The notes under the pieces: generated by a model
Seen by the model: the letters and a program-made list of their open reading frames with translations, nothing else
What the model was told of the DNA's origin: nothing
Database searches by the model: none
Virus record (IMG/VR): IMGVR_UViG_3300036853_000375
Location: 1 to 44,695 of that record
Strand: one strand, 5' to 3'
DNA length: 44,695 nt
Source: a virus
Position numbers and translations under genes: made by a program
In this document: one piece after another, positions 31,251 through 40,319 of the stretch
Numbering within the stretch: position 1 is the stretch's first letter
Layout: the number at the start of each line of letters is the position of its first letter

Positions 31251-31324
31251 GTTGGATCGACGCGCTCCTGCTCGCTATCATGGCTCTGGCTTCGCTCACG
31301 TTCCTGCTGGGGGAAATGCCGTGA
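31247..31324 (+). CDS. 25-residue membrane microprotein 2
   Basis: VSWIDALLLAIMALASLTFL also forms one membrane helix and starts with the same S-W pair as its neighbour. The GTG overlaps the previous TGA. A longer frame exists upstream, but has no ribosome site. The pair are the same length and appear to be twins. Confidence 0.55.
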   Translation: MSWIDALLLAIMALASLTFLLGEMP

Positions 31325-31326
31325 GT

Positions 31327-32055
31327 CTATACCCAAACCTTGCGGTTCACGATGTTGCAGATATTGCTGCCAGTCGTTCCGAACTTCCTGCCGATTTCCT
31401 CTTGGGTAAAGTTACCGGTCGCCCACAGCGCTCTGATCTCGGCTACATCAGCCTCGGTCAATTTGGTGTTGCCGTGCCACTTCCGGAGCGGCGAAAGCTC
31501 GGAGACGATATGCTTCCAGGAAATCCCGTGGACGACATTCCGAACTGTCGTCATGCTAACCCCAAACTGCTCACCGAGGGATTGGTAAGTAAACTCTCCG
31601 GTGGCGTAAAGTCTGTTGATCTCGACAGCTTTAGCGTCGGTGAGTTTGGACACGCGGTTGTTCTCCCCACGCATGATCCACTCCGGGTGTCTTCGCGCCC
31701 AATGGACATTCCCGTTCGTGAACCGTCCCTTGGCCATGCAGTCATGGAGGTTCTGAATTTTCGTGCCGAGCCACAAATGCGCGGGGTTCTGACAAAGGGG
31801 ATTGTCACATCGATGGCACACGCACATCGAGCCGGGATCAATTCCGGTGCCCAGAAAGTAAGCGAGGCGATGGGCAAGGAAAATTCGGCGCGGTTTCCCC
31901 GGGCCGATACTGAATATCCCATACCCCTTGTTGTTGAGACTGCCTGTCCAAGGCCAGCAGGCATCCGGCCCTCCGCTCTGATCGGTCTTCGAATCCAATC
32001 TTCCGAGGTCGTAGGGGGGAAGCGTAGGCAATCGTTTAGTCTGAAGATCAGCCAT
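31327..32055 (-). CDS. HNH endonuclease with two C-terminal HTH modules, cassette 3
   Basis: A 242-residue protein with CWPWTG...GYG, AHRLAYFLG and CHRCDNPLCQNPAHLWLGT. It has two tandem C-terminal modules: KLTDAKAVEINRLYATGEFT and KLTEADVAEIRALWATGNFT, each followed by a short recognition-type helix. The others have one. It begins two bases after the sense TGA, antisense, with its ATG 32055 following AAGGAGA. Confidence 0.85.
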   Translation of the reverse strand: MADLQTKRLPTLPPYDLGRLDSKTDQSGGPDACWPWTGSLNNKGYGIFSIGPGKPRRIFLAHRLAYFLGTGIDPGSMCVCHRCDNPLCQNPAHLWLGTKIQNLHDCMAKGRFTNGNVHWARRHPEWIMRGENNRVSKLTDAKAVEINRLYATGEFTYQSLGEQFGVSMTTVRNVVHGISWKHIVSELSPLRKWHGNTKLTEADVAEIRALWATGNFTQEEIGRKFGTTGSNICNIVNRKVWV

Positions 32056-32136
32056 TGTGGTCTCCTTTACAGATCACGGTGGTCAAGGGCCGTTGCAGCG
32101 TTGGCGCGCTGCTTCGGCTCGCCCAATTATGCCATG
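32056..32136 (-). promoter_or_regulatory. HNH cassette 3 promoter and hairpin leader
   Basis: On the minus strand, CATGGCATAATTG (32136-32124) is followed by a strong hairpin (32118-32089): GCCG and GCAGCG arms pair around a short loop with an internal A-A mismatch. TGACC, GTGATCTG and AAGGAGA then match cassette 1 closely. Confidence 0.65.
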
Positions 32137-32147
32137 AGGCTCTCGCA

Positions 32148-34088
32148 ATGACCGGGAAATTCCACATCAAATTTGACAGCGAACTTCATCAAGATACGCT
32201 CTCCCGCGTCCTTCGAATGTTCCAGGCTTCCAGGGACAAGATGTCGTCTCGGCATGAGAAGTGGAAGACGGCCGAAACACTTTTTCGTGCGTACCTGCCT
32301 GAGAGTGAGGCATCCTCTAAAAAGCAAAGAGCGCGGGAGCAGGGCAGTGCCAGTCAGTTCAGCGAGGTGGTGCTGCCTTATAGCTACGCCTTAGCTCTAA
32401 CTAGCCATACTTACGCAACTAGCGTGTTTTTGGGACGTGACCCAGTCTGGCAAGTGAAAGGTAGACATGGAGAGACAGAGCAGAGTACGCAATGTTTAGA
32501 GGCGTTACTTAGCTACAACCAAGATATAGGCGATATGGCCGTACCTGAGTTTATCTGGCTACTAGATAGCATCAAGTATGGGTGCGGAGTTGTAGCTAGC
32601 GATTATGCAAAAGAATACCAGATATTCTCCGAGTACGTTCCCATCGCACCGACCTTGGGTGGTATCGACTTGGGCGCAGATCCGAAGTATGAGTTGGTTG
32701 AGGAGCGTGTGGAAGGCTATTGCGGCAACCGTATCCAAAATGTCAGGCCCTACGATCTGTATCCAGATCCATCTGTTCCCCTCGTCGCGTTTCAGGATGG
32801 GGATTTTTGCGGCCATACCCTGCTGATGTCGCTCGACCGTTTGCGCTCGATGCAGCAGGAATGGGATCTCTTCAACCTGGATCAAATCGAAGGCGGAAGC
32901 ACGGGCATGGGCGGCAACGCCATGGCTCCCTCCACGAGTGGAAGCCGCGACAATATGCTGGCGGCGGAAAAGGTGTGGGATCCGAAAGACCTGAAGGGTG
33001 GCAAGGTCGGTCTGTTCCGCATCGTGGTGAATCTCTTCCCGGCTGATTGGAAATTTCCTGGCAAATTCCTACAAAAATGGGAACTGATCATCGCCAACAA
33101 CAGCGTCATCATCAAAGCTTCGCCGCTCGGCCTCCGTCACTGCAAGTTCCCGTATGACGTGATTGCGTGGGAAACCGACGGCTACGACACCTCGACGCGC
33201 GGCATGATGGAAGTCACCAAGCCGCTCAACGACGTGATCAACTGGCTCTACAACACGCACATGTTCTCGGTGCGGCGTTCGCTCAACGGCAACCTGATCA
33301 TCGATCCCGACCGCATCAATGTGAAAGACTTGATCGACGGCGGACCCGGACGGATCGTCCGCATGCGCCCGGGCACAGGCTATGGCACCGACGTGCGCTC
33401 CGCCGTCGCTGAGTTGATGAACGTCGACCCGACGCGCGGGCATCTCTCCGACACGCAGTTCACCGAAGGGCTGATGCAGCAGATCACGGGGAGTAACGAC
33501 TCCCTCATGGGTTCGCTCGGGCGTGGGCGAAAAACGGCTACCGAAGTACGCACCGCCGCCGCGCAGGGGGCGAACCGCATGAAGACATTCTGCGACTTCG
33601 CCTCCGCCTTGGGATGGAGTCGCCTAAGCCGCAAGATGGTGGCGAACTTACAACAGTTCTACGACCAGGAGAAGATGTTCCGCATCGCCGGCGACCTGAT
33701 GCAGGGCACCAAGTTCGTCAACGTCGATAAGACCATGATCACCGGCGAATTCGATTACGTGCCGGTGGACGGCACGCTGCCCGTGGACCGGTTCGCGCAA
33801 GCGACTTTATGGAAGGAAATCTTCTCGGTGATCGGCAAGAACCCGCAGATCGCCCAGCAGTACGACATCTCGAGGATCTTCGGGCACATGGCTTCGCTGG
33901 CGGGACTCAAGAACATCACGCAGTTCCGGATCACGCCGGACGAGGCGGCGATGCAGCAGGCGCAGGCCGGAAATCTAGTCCCCGCGGGGCAGGCAATGGG
34001 AGGCGAAGGCGGTGGCGGATACCCCGGAACAAGTCCGACAGCAGCGATTGCAAGCATGGTCAACGGAGCTGGCGGAGCACCGCAATGA
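32148..34088 (+). CDS. Portal protein
   Basis: A 646-residue protein with an alpha-rich clip/stem/wing layout typical of podovirus-like portals. Features include VLPYSYALALTSHTYATSVFLG, the NVRPYDLYPDPSVP loop and the DVINWLYNTHMFSVRRSLNG helix. ATG 32148 follows GAGG at 8 bases and overlaps a five-codon reading that begins at the cassette boundary. The portal is the entry ring for DNA and docks TerL and the tail. Confidence 0.9.
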   Translation: MTGKFHIKFDSELHQDTLSRVLRMFQASRDKMSSRHEKWKTAETLFRAYLPESEASSKKQRAREQGSASQFSEVVLPYSYALALTSHTYATSVFLGRDPVWQVKGRHGETEQSTQCLEALLSYNQDIGDMAVPEFIWLLDSIKYGCGVVASDYAKEYQIFSEYVPIAPTLGGIDLGADPKYELVEERVEGYCGNRIQNVRPYDLYPDPSVPLVAFQDGDFCGHTLLMSLDRLRSMQQEWDLFNLDQIEGGSTGMGGNAMAPSTSGSRDNMLAAEKVWDPKDLKGGKVGLFRIVVNLFPADWKFPGKFLQKWELIIANNSVIIKASPLGLRHCKFPYDVIAWETDGYDTSTRGMMEVTKPLNDVINWLYNTHMFSVRRSLNGNLIIDPDRINVKDLIDGGPGRIVRMRPGTGYGTDVRSAVAELMNVDPTRGHLSDTQFTEGLMQQITGSNDSLMGSLGRGRKTATEVRTAAAQGANRMKTFCDFASALGWSRLSRKMVANLQQFYDQEKMFRIAGDLMQGTKFVNVDKTMITGEFDYVPVDGTLPVDRFAQATLWKEIFSVIGKNPQIAQQYDISRIFGHMASLAGLKNITQFRITPDEAAMQQAQAGNLVPAGQAMGGEGGGGYPGTSPTAAIASMVNGAGGAPQ

Positions 34089-34347
34089 CGTCACGCACCT
34101 TGAAAGTCTTGAGCAGCACCCAGGCTGGCGTATACTGCGCCGAGAGTTGGGAGCCATTCTTCGTTATAAGCGGGATGAGCTTGCGACTAAGCCCCTGGTG
34201 GGAGAGCAGCTCCAGCAATCCGCCATCTTACAGGGATATTGCGAGGGGCTTGACATGGCCCGGCAAGCTCCCGAGCGACTCTCTGAAAACTGGCGCAACG
34301 CCATCGAAGTACTGAAGCGAGAAATCGAAAATGTGGAAGAAGAGTAG
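34012..34347 (+). CDS. Small helical protein overlapping the portal gene
   Basis: A 111-residue helical protein, rich in Glu, Arg and Leu. GTG 34012 has GGAGG at about eight bases, which supports the unusual 77-base overlap with the portal gene. It overlaps the scaffold gene by 17 bases. Its position is that of a small head or scaffold-assisting protein. Confidence 0.7.
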   Translation: MADTPEQVRQQRLQAWSTELAEHRNDVTHLESLEQHPGWRILRRELGAILRYKRDELATKPLVGEQLQQSAILQGYCEGLDMARQAPERLSENWRNAIEVLKREIENVEEE

Positions 34348-35377
34348 ATTTGATGAAATGGAAATAGGGCTTCTCTCGGCCGAGGCCGAGGGGGGAGGGG
34401 CGGATCTTGGCGGCGGCGGTACCTCCGCTCCGCCGTCATCAGACAGTTCCGCCTCTTCATCTCCTTCAAGCGCGCCTGGCAAAGAAACCGCGGCCCGGCA
34501 GGAGTCGGTGCTCGCCGACATCATGGGCCACGCCCGCGGGCCGGCTGAAACCAAGCCTCCGCAGCCCGTGGTGCCCTCAATCGGAAAAGGTGCCCCCGTC
34601 AACGGTGCTCCTCCTCCCCCGCAATTCCAGCAGCAGCAGCGACCACCGCAGCCGGGTCAGCAGCAGGCGCAGCCGCAATATCAGCAGCAGGCTCCGCAGC
34701 AATACCAGCAACAAGCGCCGCCCATGACGCAGCAGCAGCAGGCGGCTCAACACGCGCAGGTGCGCGACACGGTGCGCCAACAGATTGCTTCTTCTTATCA
34801 ACTCACCCCCGATCGCGCGCTCATGATGGCGACCGAACCCGAGCGCGTGCTGCCTGATATGGCCGCCGACATTACGCTCAACGCCTACGAGGCGACCGTT
34901 GCCACGCTCCAGCAGCAGATGCCCCAGATCATCGCCGAGCATCCCCAGATCCGGCAGCAGATGGCGCATGTGGTTCAGTCGACCATCCAGCAGATGTTTG
35001 CTGTGCATCAGGCCGAGAACGATTTCTTCACCGTCAACCAGGACTTGCGGCAAGTGCCCAAGCACGAGATCGACAGAATTTCCGCCCTGTACATACAGGC
35101 CAACCGCGGTAATCCGGGACTCACCCGGGACATCGCCACCCGGGAGATCGGCATATTGGTACGCAATATGCTCGGCTTGTCTCCCTCCACCAATGCCCCA
35201 GCACCCAATGCTCCACAGCCTCCTGCGGCCCAGCCCCAATACCAAAACGGGTATCAAAACGGCAACTCGAATATCGTTGCCCGCACCCCGCTTGGACCCG
35301 GCAGCGTAGCCCCGTCACCATCCCCGCAACCCAACGTATTCGCGGATATGGTGAACTTCGCGCGCGGTGGCCGCTAG
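34331..35377 (+). CDS. Scaffolding protein
   Basis: A 348-residue protein with an acidic/Gly-rich start, a Gln/Pro-rich region from about 95 to 145 and a long helical C-terminal part (VRDTVRQQIASSYQLTP onwards). Such composition and position just upstream of the major capsid gene are typical of internal scaffolds. Confidence 0.75.
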   Translation: MWKKSRFDEMEIGLLSAEAEGGGADLGGGGTSAPPSSDSSASSSPSSAPGKETAARQESVLADIMGHARGPAETKPPQPVVPSIGKGAPVNGAPPPPQFQQQQRPPQPGQQQAQPQYQQQAPQQYQQQAPPMTQQQQAAQHAQVRDTVRQQIASSYQLTPDRALMMATEPERVLPDMAADITLNAYEATVATLQQQMPQIIAEHPQIRQQMAHVVQSTIQQMFAVHQAENDFFTVNQDLRQVPKHEIDRISALYIQANRGNPGLTRDIATREIGILVRNMLGLSPSTNAPAPNAPQPPAAQPQYQNGYQNGNSNIVARTPLGPGSVAPSPSPQPNVFADMVNFARGGR

Positions 35378-35401
35378 GGCTCTCGAACCAGGAGAACTTC
35401 A

Positions 35402-36616
35402 ATGGCATTTTTCGCAGGCGTTCGCGCCACTGATGACTGGGGCACCGACGAACGCCCTAAGTCTTTCCGGGAGACGATCCTCTTCCTCAACCCCAACGGC
35501 AAGTCGCCGCTGTTTGCCCTCACCGAGAAGCTCGGCAGCAGTGCGGTCACTGATCCGCAATTCTCGTGGTGGAACGAGCGCAACACCGTTATCCGCCTGA
35601 CGCTGACCGCTGCCTTTATCACCACCTCGCAAACGCTCACCGTGACCGGCGGCGCCCTCGCGCTCCGGCCGAACCAACTGATCAAGGTCGACTCGATCGG
35701 TACGACGGAACCCATTTCCTACGTCGCGGCCAACGTCGAAATCGCCCTCGTCTCGTCAGTCACCTCCGATACGACGGTTGTGCTCAAGCGCGGCCAGTTC
35801 GGTACCACGCCTGTGGCCCTCACCACCGGCTTCACCTTCCTGACCGCGCTCGGCACGGCCTTTGGAGAAGGTTCGACCCGCCCAGCAGCGGTGTCGAACA
35901 ACCCGACCAAGTACACCAACTACTGCCAGATCTTCCGCACGAATTGGGCCGTTACGGGCACCGCGGATAAGACCTTTGCCCGCACCGGCGATGCCTATAA
36001 GAACGACCGGGAGAGGGCTACTTTCGCTCACGGCCGCGACATTGAGATGCAGTTCCTTTACGGGCTCGCATCGGAAGTTGTCGATCCCTCGCCGCAAGCC
36101 ACCGGCAACCTGACGCGCACTACGGGCGGGTTGAGATCGTTCATCACTTCGAACGTCACCATCTTCCAATCGTCGACCGGCATCACGACGAGCACCTTCA
36201 TGGATGCGACGTATCCGATCTGGAACTGGGATACCCGCGCCGGCGATCAGAGAATCGCGTTCTGTGGCAATGGGTTTTTGAATTCGCTGAACAAGCTGGC
36301 CAAGACCGATTCGGTCATCAACCAGGACGGCGTAGTCAAGATGTTCGGCATGAACCTCAACGTTTGGACCCTGCCGCAGGGACAGATCGGGTTCAAGACC
36401 CACCCCTTGATGAACGTTCACGCGCAATATACGAACTCCGCCTTCATCATTGATCCGACGGTGCTGAAGTATCGCTTCCTCCGCGATACGAAGTTACTCG
36501 AGGATCAACAGGACAAGGGCACCGACTCGATTATCGACGGCTGGCTCACCGAGTGCGGACTCGAGGTGCTCGCCGAAGAGACCTGTGCCTACATCGGCAA
36601 CATGGTGGTCATCTAA
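35402..36616 (+). CDS. Major capsid protein, SU10/DUF5309-like
   Basis: A 404-residue HK97-type capsid protein. The LGSSAVTDPQFSWWNE and NYCQIFRTNWAVTGTA segments and the RDIEMQFLYG helix match SU10/DUF5309-like capsids. An AGGAG site precedes ATG 35402. It forms the shell around the scaffold. Confidence 0.9.
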   Translation: MAFFAGVRATDDWGTDERPKSFRETILFLNPNGKSPLFALTEKLGSSAVTDPQFSWWNERNTVIRLTLTAAFITTSQTLTVTGGALALRPNQLIKVDSIGTTEPISYVAANVEIALVSSVTSDTTVVLKRGQFGTTPVALTTGFTFLTALGTAFGEGSTRPAAVSNNPTKYTNYCQIFRTNWAVTGTADKTFARTGDAYKNDRERATFAHGRDIEMQFLYGLASEVVDPSPQATGNLTRTTGGLRSFITSNVTIFQSSTGITTSTFMDATYPIWNWDTRAGDQRIAFCGNGFLNSLNKLAKTDSVINQDGVVKMFGMNLNVWTLPQGQIGFKTHPLMNVHAQYTNSAFIIDPTVLKYRFLRDTKLLEDQQDKGTDSIIDGWLTECGLEVLAEETCAYIGNMVVI

Positions 36617-36639
36617 CTCGAAGCCGGGAGACAACTCGC

Positions 36640-37332
36640 GTGATCTCAGCCAAAGTGTTGGTCGGGTTTCCCACCACAGGCCACTGGTCGGATCAGTTCG
36701 GGATGGCCATGTGCAACATGCTCACCCAGACGATGCGCCACGAGCCTCAAATCGAGATGGCGGTCTTGAACCACAAGACGTCCATGCTGTGGGCGGCGCG
36801 CCAGCACTTCGGCGAGATGGCGTTGAAGTACTCGTTTACCCACTTACTGTTCATCGACACCGACCAATCGTTTCCCGCAAGCGTTGTGGCGCGGCTGCTC
36901 ACTCACCAGCGGGCAGTCGTCGCCTGTAACATCGCCACCAAGGTGGATCCGCCGATGGAGACCGCCTGCCAAGGGATCGATGAACAAGGCAAGCTCATCC
37001 CCTGCGAGCGCACGACCGGACTCGAGAAGGTCTGGCGCGTCGGCACTGGCGTGATGATGATCAAGGCCACGGTGTTTCACGATCTTAAAAAGCCGTGGTT
37101 CCCGGTGCGCTGGCTCGAGAATGAACAGCGATGGGTGGGTGAAGATTGGGGGTTCTGCGAGTTGCTCGAAAAAGCAGGCATCCCCATCTGGGTCGACCAC
37201 GACACGAGCGCACTGGTCGGCCACTGGGGCAACAAGATGTATTCGCTTCCTCGCTACGAGGAACATAGAGTGGACAATACCACAGTCATTTACGAAGGGC
37301 GCGCTGCGGAGGAGGTAACGCATGGGGCTTGA
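36640..37332 (+). CDS. GT-A-type glycosyltransferase in the head module
   Basis: A 230-residue protein with the sugar-nucleotide binding motif DTD at 73-75 (LLFIDTDQSF), VGTGVMMIK near 134-142, and GEDWGFC near 167-173, all typical of family-2-like GT-A enzymes. GTG 36640 follows GGGAG. Its place between capsid and fibre genes suggests glycosylation of a virion protein, or of host glycan during late infection. Confidence 0.8.
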   Translation: MISAKVLVGFPTTGHWSDQFGMAMCNMLTQTMRHEPQIEMAVLNHKTSMLWAARQHFGEMALKYSFTHLLFIDTDQSFPASVVARLLTHQRAVVACNIATKVDPPMETACQGIDEQGKLIPCERTTGLEKVWRVGTGVMMIKATVFHDLKKPWFPVRWLENEQRWVGEDWGFCELLEKAGIPIWVDHDTSALVGHWGNKMYSLPRYEEHRVDNTTVIYEGRAAEEVTHGA

Positions 37333-38044
37333 AACAGGCACGGGCATCGGGGATCTGGTCCCCACCAATCCGCTCTCCACCGACGCCGTCTCCTCGGGCG
37401 ACGACCACATCCGCCTGATCAAGACGGTGATGCAGAGCATTACCTTCATGAAGTCGATTCAGACTTTTACCGCTTCGGGAACATGGACCCGCCCGGCCAA
37501 CGTGAAGAAAGTCATCATCTACTGCCTCGGCGGGGGCGCGGGCGGCAGCGGCGGCCAGGCGGCCGGGTACTCGGGCGGCGGCGGCTCAGGCGGCGGTACC
37601 GGCATCAAGTGGCTCGATGTCTCCGCTATCTCGAGCGCCACAGTGACGATCGGCGGGGGAGGGGCAGCAGGAGCAGCGGCTGCGGCAGGCTCTGACGGCG
37701 GTGACACCAGCTTCGTGACCGCCGGTTCGGTCACCCAATGCCTCGGCATCAAGGGCTTGAGCGGCGGCTCGCCTCAATACTTCGGTGGAGTGGCTAGTCC
37801 GCTCACCAACAACGTAGGAGACATCAAGTTCGCCGGCGGAGACGGCCAGTCCGGCAGTCCCCCGGTCGTCGGTGCCACGCTCCTTGGGAGCCTCGGCGGC
37901 GGCAGCGGCGGTGCGCGCGGAGGGCAAGCCTCGCAGGCCAACTCGGGCGGCGGCGGCGGCGGCGGCAGTTGCGACGGCACCAACGGCAACCCCGGCGGCA
38001 CCGGCGGTTCGGGTTACTGCATCGTCCTGGAATTCGGGTGGTGA
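37322..38044 (+). CDS. Gly-rich tail fibre or adhesin
   Basis: A 240-residue protein. The N-terminus has TNPLSTDAVSSGDDHIRLIK, a common phage fibre/collar motif. An FTASGTWTRP beta strand follows. The C-terminal two-thirds are rich in Gly with GGGG runs, similar to polyglycine-helix adhesins. GGAGG precedes ATG 37322. It may form a tip that binds host receptors. Confidence 0.75.
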   Translation: MGLETGTGIGDLVPTNPLSTDAVSSGDDHIRLIKTVMQSITFMKSIQTFTASGTWTRPANVKKVIIYCLGGGAGGSGGQAAGYSGGGGSGGGTGIKWLDVSAISSATVTIGGGGAAGAAAAAGSDGGDTSFVTAGSVTQCLGIKGLSGGSPQYFGGVASPLTNNVGDIKFAGGDGQSGSPPVVGATLLGSLGGGSGGARGGQASQANSGGGGGGGSCDGTNGNPGGTGGSGYCIVLEFGW

Positions 38045-38048
38045 CGAT

Positions 38049-38741
38049 ATGACCCTCGATGATATGAAATCGCTGCTCGCCGGGCGCTTGGGCCAGCGCA
38101 CCGACATCGACAACATGATCTACTCGGAGATCCGACAGGCGCAGCGCGTCCTCGAGAAGACCCCGCCCTATCCCTGGTTCCTGCAAAGTCAATCGAATAC
38201 GGAAGCCTTGGCCGGGGAACAGTGGCTCCAGACGCCGGACAACTTCATTGAGATGGCCGATGACATTGTTTATATCGTGAAGGCGACCGCCGACGAAAAA
38301 TACTATGCGAATCCGGTGAAGGTGTACGGCGGCTACCAGGAACATATCCAGACGATGGGCCGGAGCGCGCGGGGCAGGCCCCGCAATTTCAATCTCCAAG
38401 GGACAAGTCAGGCGATGATCCAGTTCTACCCCACCCCGGATATCAGTTACACGGTTCAGTTCTTTTACTACCGGCGGGACACCGAACTCTCCGGTCCCAG
38501 CAGCACTAATATATGGAGCGTCAAGGGCGAGGACATACTCATCGCCGAGGCCGGGTGGCATGTGGCGCGTAACATCCGCGATGCCCAGCGGGCTTCCGAG
38601 TTCGGGCAGGACCGCGCTGAGGCCCGGCGCCGCATCGCCCAGGAAACCACCTCGCGCCTCGAATCCATGCGCCGCGTCGTCATCGGCTCCGGCGAGGACG
38701 CCCTACTGGGACAAGCCGCTCGGGAGGACGTCTTCTCGTGA
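38049..38741 (+). CDS. Head-tail adaptor protein
   Basis: A 230-residue protein starting MTLDDMKSLLAGRLGQRTD. The helical N-terminal region, the PWFLQS strand and TVQFFYYRRDTE resemble the P22 gp4/T7 gp11-type adaptor ring. The C-terminus is helical and basic. It overlaps the next tail gene by four bases. It should link portal and tail nozzle. Confidence 0.75.
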   Translation: MTLDDMKSLLAGRLGQRTDIDNMIYSEIRQAQRVLEKTPPYPWFLQSQSNTEALAGEQWLQTPDNFIEMADDIVYIVKATADEKYYANPVKVYGGYQEHIQTMGRSARGRPRNFNLQGTSQAMIQFYPTPDISYTVQFFYYRRDTELSGPSSTNIWSVKGEDILIAEAGWHVARNIRDAQRASEFGQDRAEARRRIAQETTSRLESMRRVVIGSGEDALLGQAAREDVFS

Positions 38742-40318
38742 TCGTCCCCGTCAATTTCGTCGGCAAGACCGGTCTCATCACCGACCAGCCCCCGTTCGAT
38801 CTGCCGCCTACCTTCTGGACGGATTGCCGCAACGTGCAGTTCGAACTGGGAGGCGTGCAGCGAGCGCCCTCCTGGCGTACCCTGATCAACTTCCCCGGCT
38901 CGCCCATTCCCTACGGCCTCTTCTTCGTCCACAGCCTCGTCGGCCGGTACTGGGTCTCGACGGGCCTGCAGCAGGTCATCTCTCTTACGGGCGATACCGT
39001 CGACGATATCACCCGCCTCTCCGGTCCCTACACCGGAACCACCCAGGACTTCTGGCAGGGCGGAATGTTCAACGATCACCTGATCCTGAACAACGGCGTC
39101 GACGTTCCGCAGAACTGGGATCTGCCGAATGCGGCTACCGATCTTATCGATCTCCCCAACTGGCCCGCCACGCACCGCGCCAAGGTGATCGTCCCCTTCA
39201 AGCAGTTCCTCGTGGCCCTCGACGTGACGATCTCAGGCGAGCGCGACGACCGGTTGATCATGTGGTCGCATCCCGCCGATCCGCTCGGCATCCCGCCCTC
39301 CTGGGACGTGGCCGACGAGACGCTCGACGCCGGGCAGGTCTCGCTCTCCGAGGGCGAGGACCGCATCATCGATGCCCTCCAGGTCGGCAACCAGCTCATG
39401 ATCATGACCGGCGTGCAGACGTGGGCGATGACCTTCATCGGCGGCCAGGACGTGATGGCCTTCCGGCGGGTCTTCAGCGAAGTAGGCGCTCTGGCGCAAG
39501 GCTGCGCCGTCACCTTCCTCAATAAAGTATTCCAGGTGACCGCCGACGACTTCGTCGTTCACGATCTCCAGAGCGTCACCAGCATAGGATACGACCGCAC
39601 TAAGCGCTGGTTCTTCTCGCAACTGACTGCCACTTCTTACGACAAAGTGCGTGTTGTCCGGAAGATGAATGCCAAGGAAGTCTGGATCTGTTTTCCCGCC
39701 GGCGGCTCGGTGGCCACTAACCTCGCGCTGGTCTGGAATTGGCAGTTCGACACCTGGGCGATCCGCGACCTCGAAGACAATAACCACGCCCTCGCTGCCG
39801 GTCCCAGCAAGTCCACGCCGAGCACCAACTCCTGGGTCGCGGCGATCGGTGACTGGCCCGCGCAGGATCCCACCACATGGGAATACAACGTCTACGAGCG
39901 GGCCTCCGAGGGCCTGGCGCTGGCGGCGACGGCCCTGCGCCTTCGAGTCAATGGGGAAACGGTGGACGTGGGGGATACTTCCGTCAACTACGTCGAGCGG
40001 ATCGGCGTGGCGGTGAAGGGAACGTCGCGCGGTGAGATCGTGATCGACCACGGGCGTCTGGCGGTGATGCGCGAGATCTGGCCCAAGTTCGTCTGCGACG
40101 ACAACATCACCTTCTCGATCAGCGTGGGCTTCTCGATGGGCCGCAAGGCACCGGTCTCGTGGCAGCCGGCGCAGACCTTCACGCAAGGGCAGACCGTGAA
40201 GCTCGGCTTCTTCGGCACCTTCCGCTATCTTTCCTATCGCGTGCAATGCTTCCATGTGGGCGTCAACTGGAAGCTCATCGGCTTTGACTTAGACCTCGAA
40301 CCGACAGCGAGCCTATGA
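38738..40318 (+). CDS. Tail nozzle/hub protein
   Basis: A 526-residue beta-rich protein with many repeated blade-like strands (VWNWQFDTWAIRDLEDNNHALAAG and similar). This fits P22 gp10/T7 gp12-type nozzle or stabilisation proteins. It is directly followed by the fibre gene. Role is inferred from order and fold type. Confidence 0.7.
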   Translation: MIVPVNFVGKTGLITDQPPFDLPPTFWTDCRNVQFELGGVQRAPSWRTLINFPGSPIPYGLFFVHSLVGRYWVSTGLQQVISLTGDTVDDITRLSGPYTGTTQDFWQGGMFNDHLILNNGVDVPQNWDLPNAATDLIDLPNWPATHRAKVIVPFKQFLVALDVTISGERDDRLIMWSHPADPLGIPPSWDVADETLDAGQVSLSEGEDRIIDALQVGNQLMIMTGVQTWAMTFIGGQDVMAFRRVFSEVGALAQGCAVTFLNKVFQVTADDFVVHDLQSVTSIGYDRTKRWFFSQLTATSYDKVRVVRKMNAKEVWICFPAGGSVATNLALVWNWQFDTWAIRDLEDNNHALAAGPSKSTPSTNSWVAAIGDWPAQDPTTWEYNVYERASEGLALAATALRLRVNGETVDVGDTSVNYVERIGVAVKGTSRGEIVIDHGRLAVMREIWPKFVCDDNITFSISVGFSMGRKAPVSWQPAQTFTQGQTVKLGFFGTFRYLSYRVQCFHVGVNWKLIGFDLDLEPTASL

Positions 40319-40319
40319 C

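Noticed and set aside
30208-32151. Long plus-strand frames of 219 and 299 codons across the HNH genes
   Set aside because: They are antisense to clear HNH genes and share only a chance NYAM reading at the cassette boundary.
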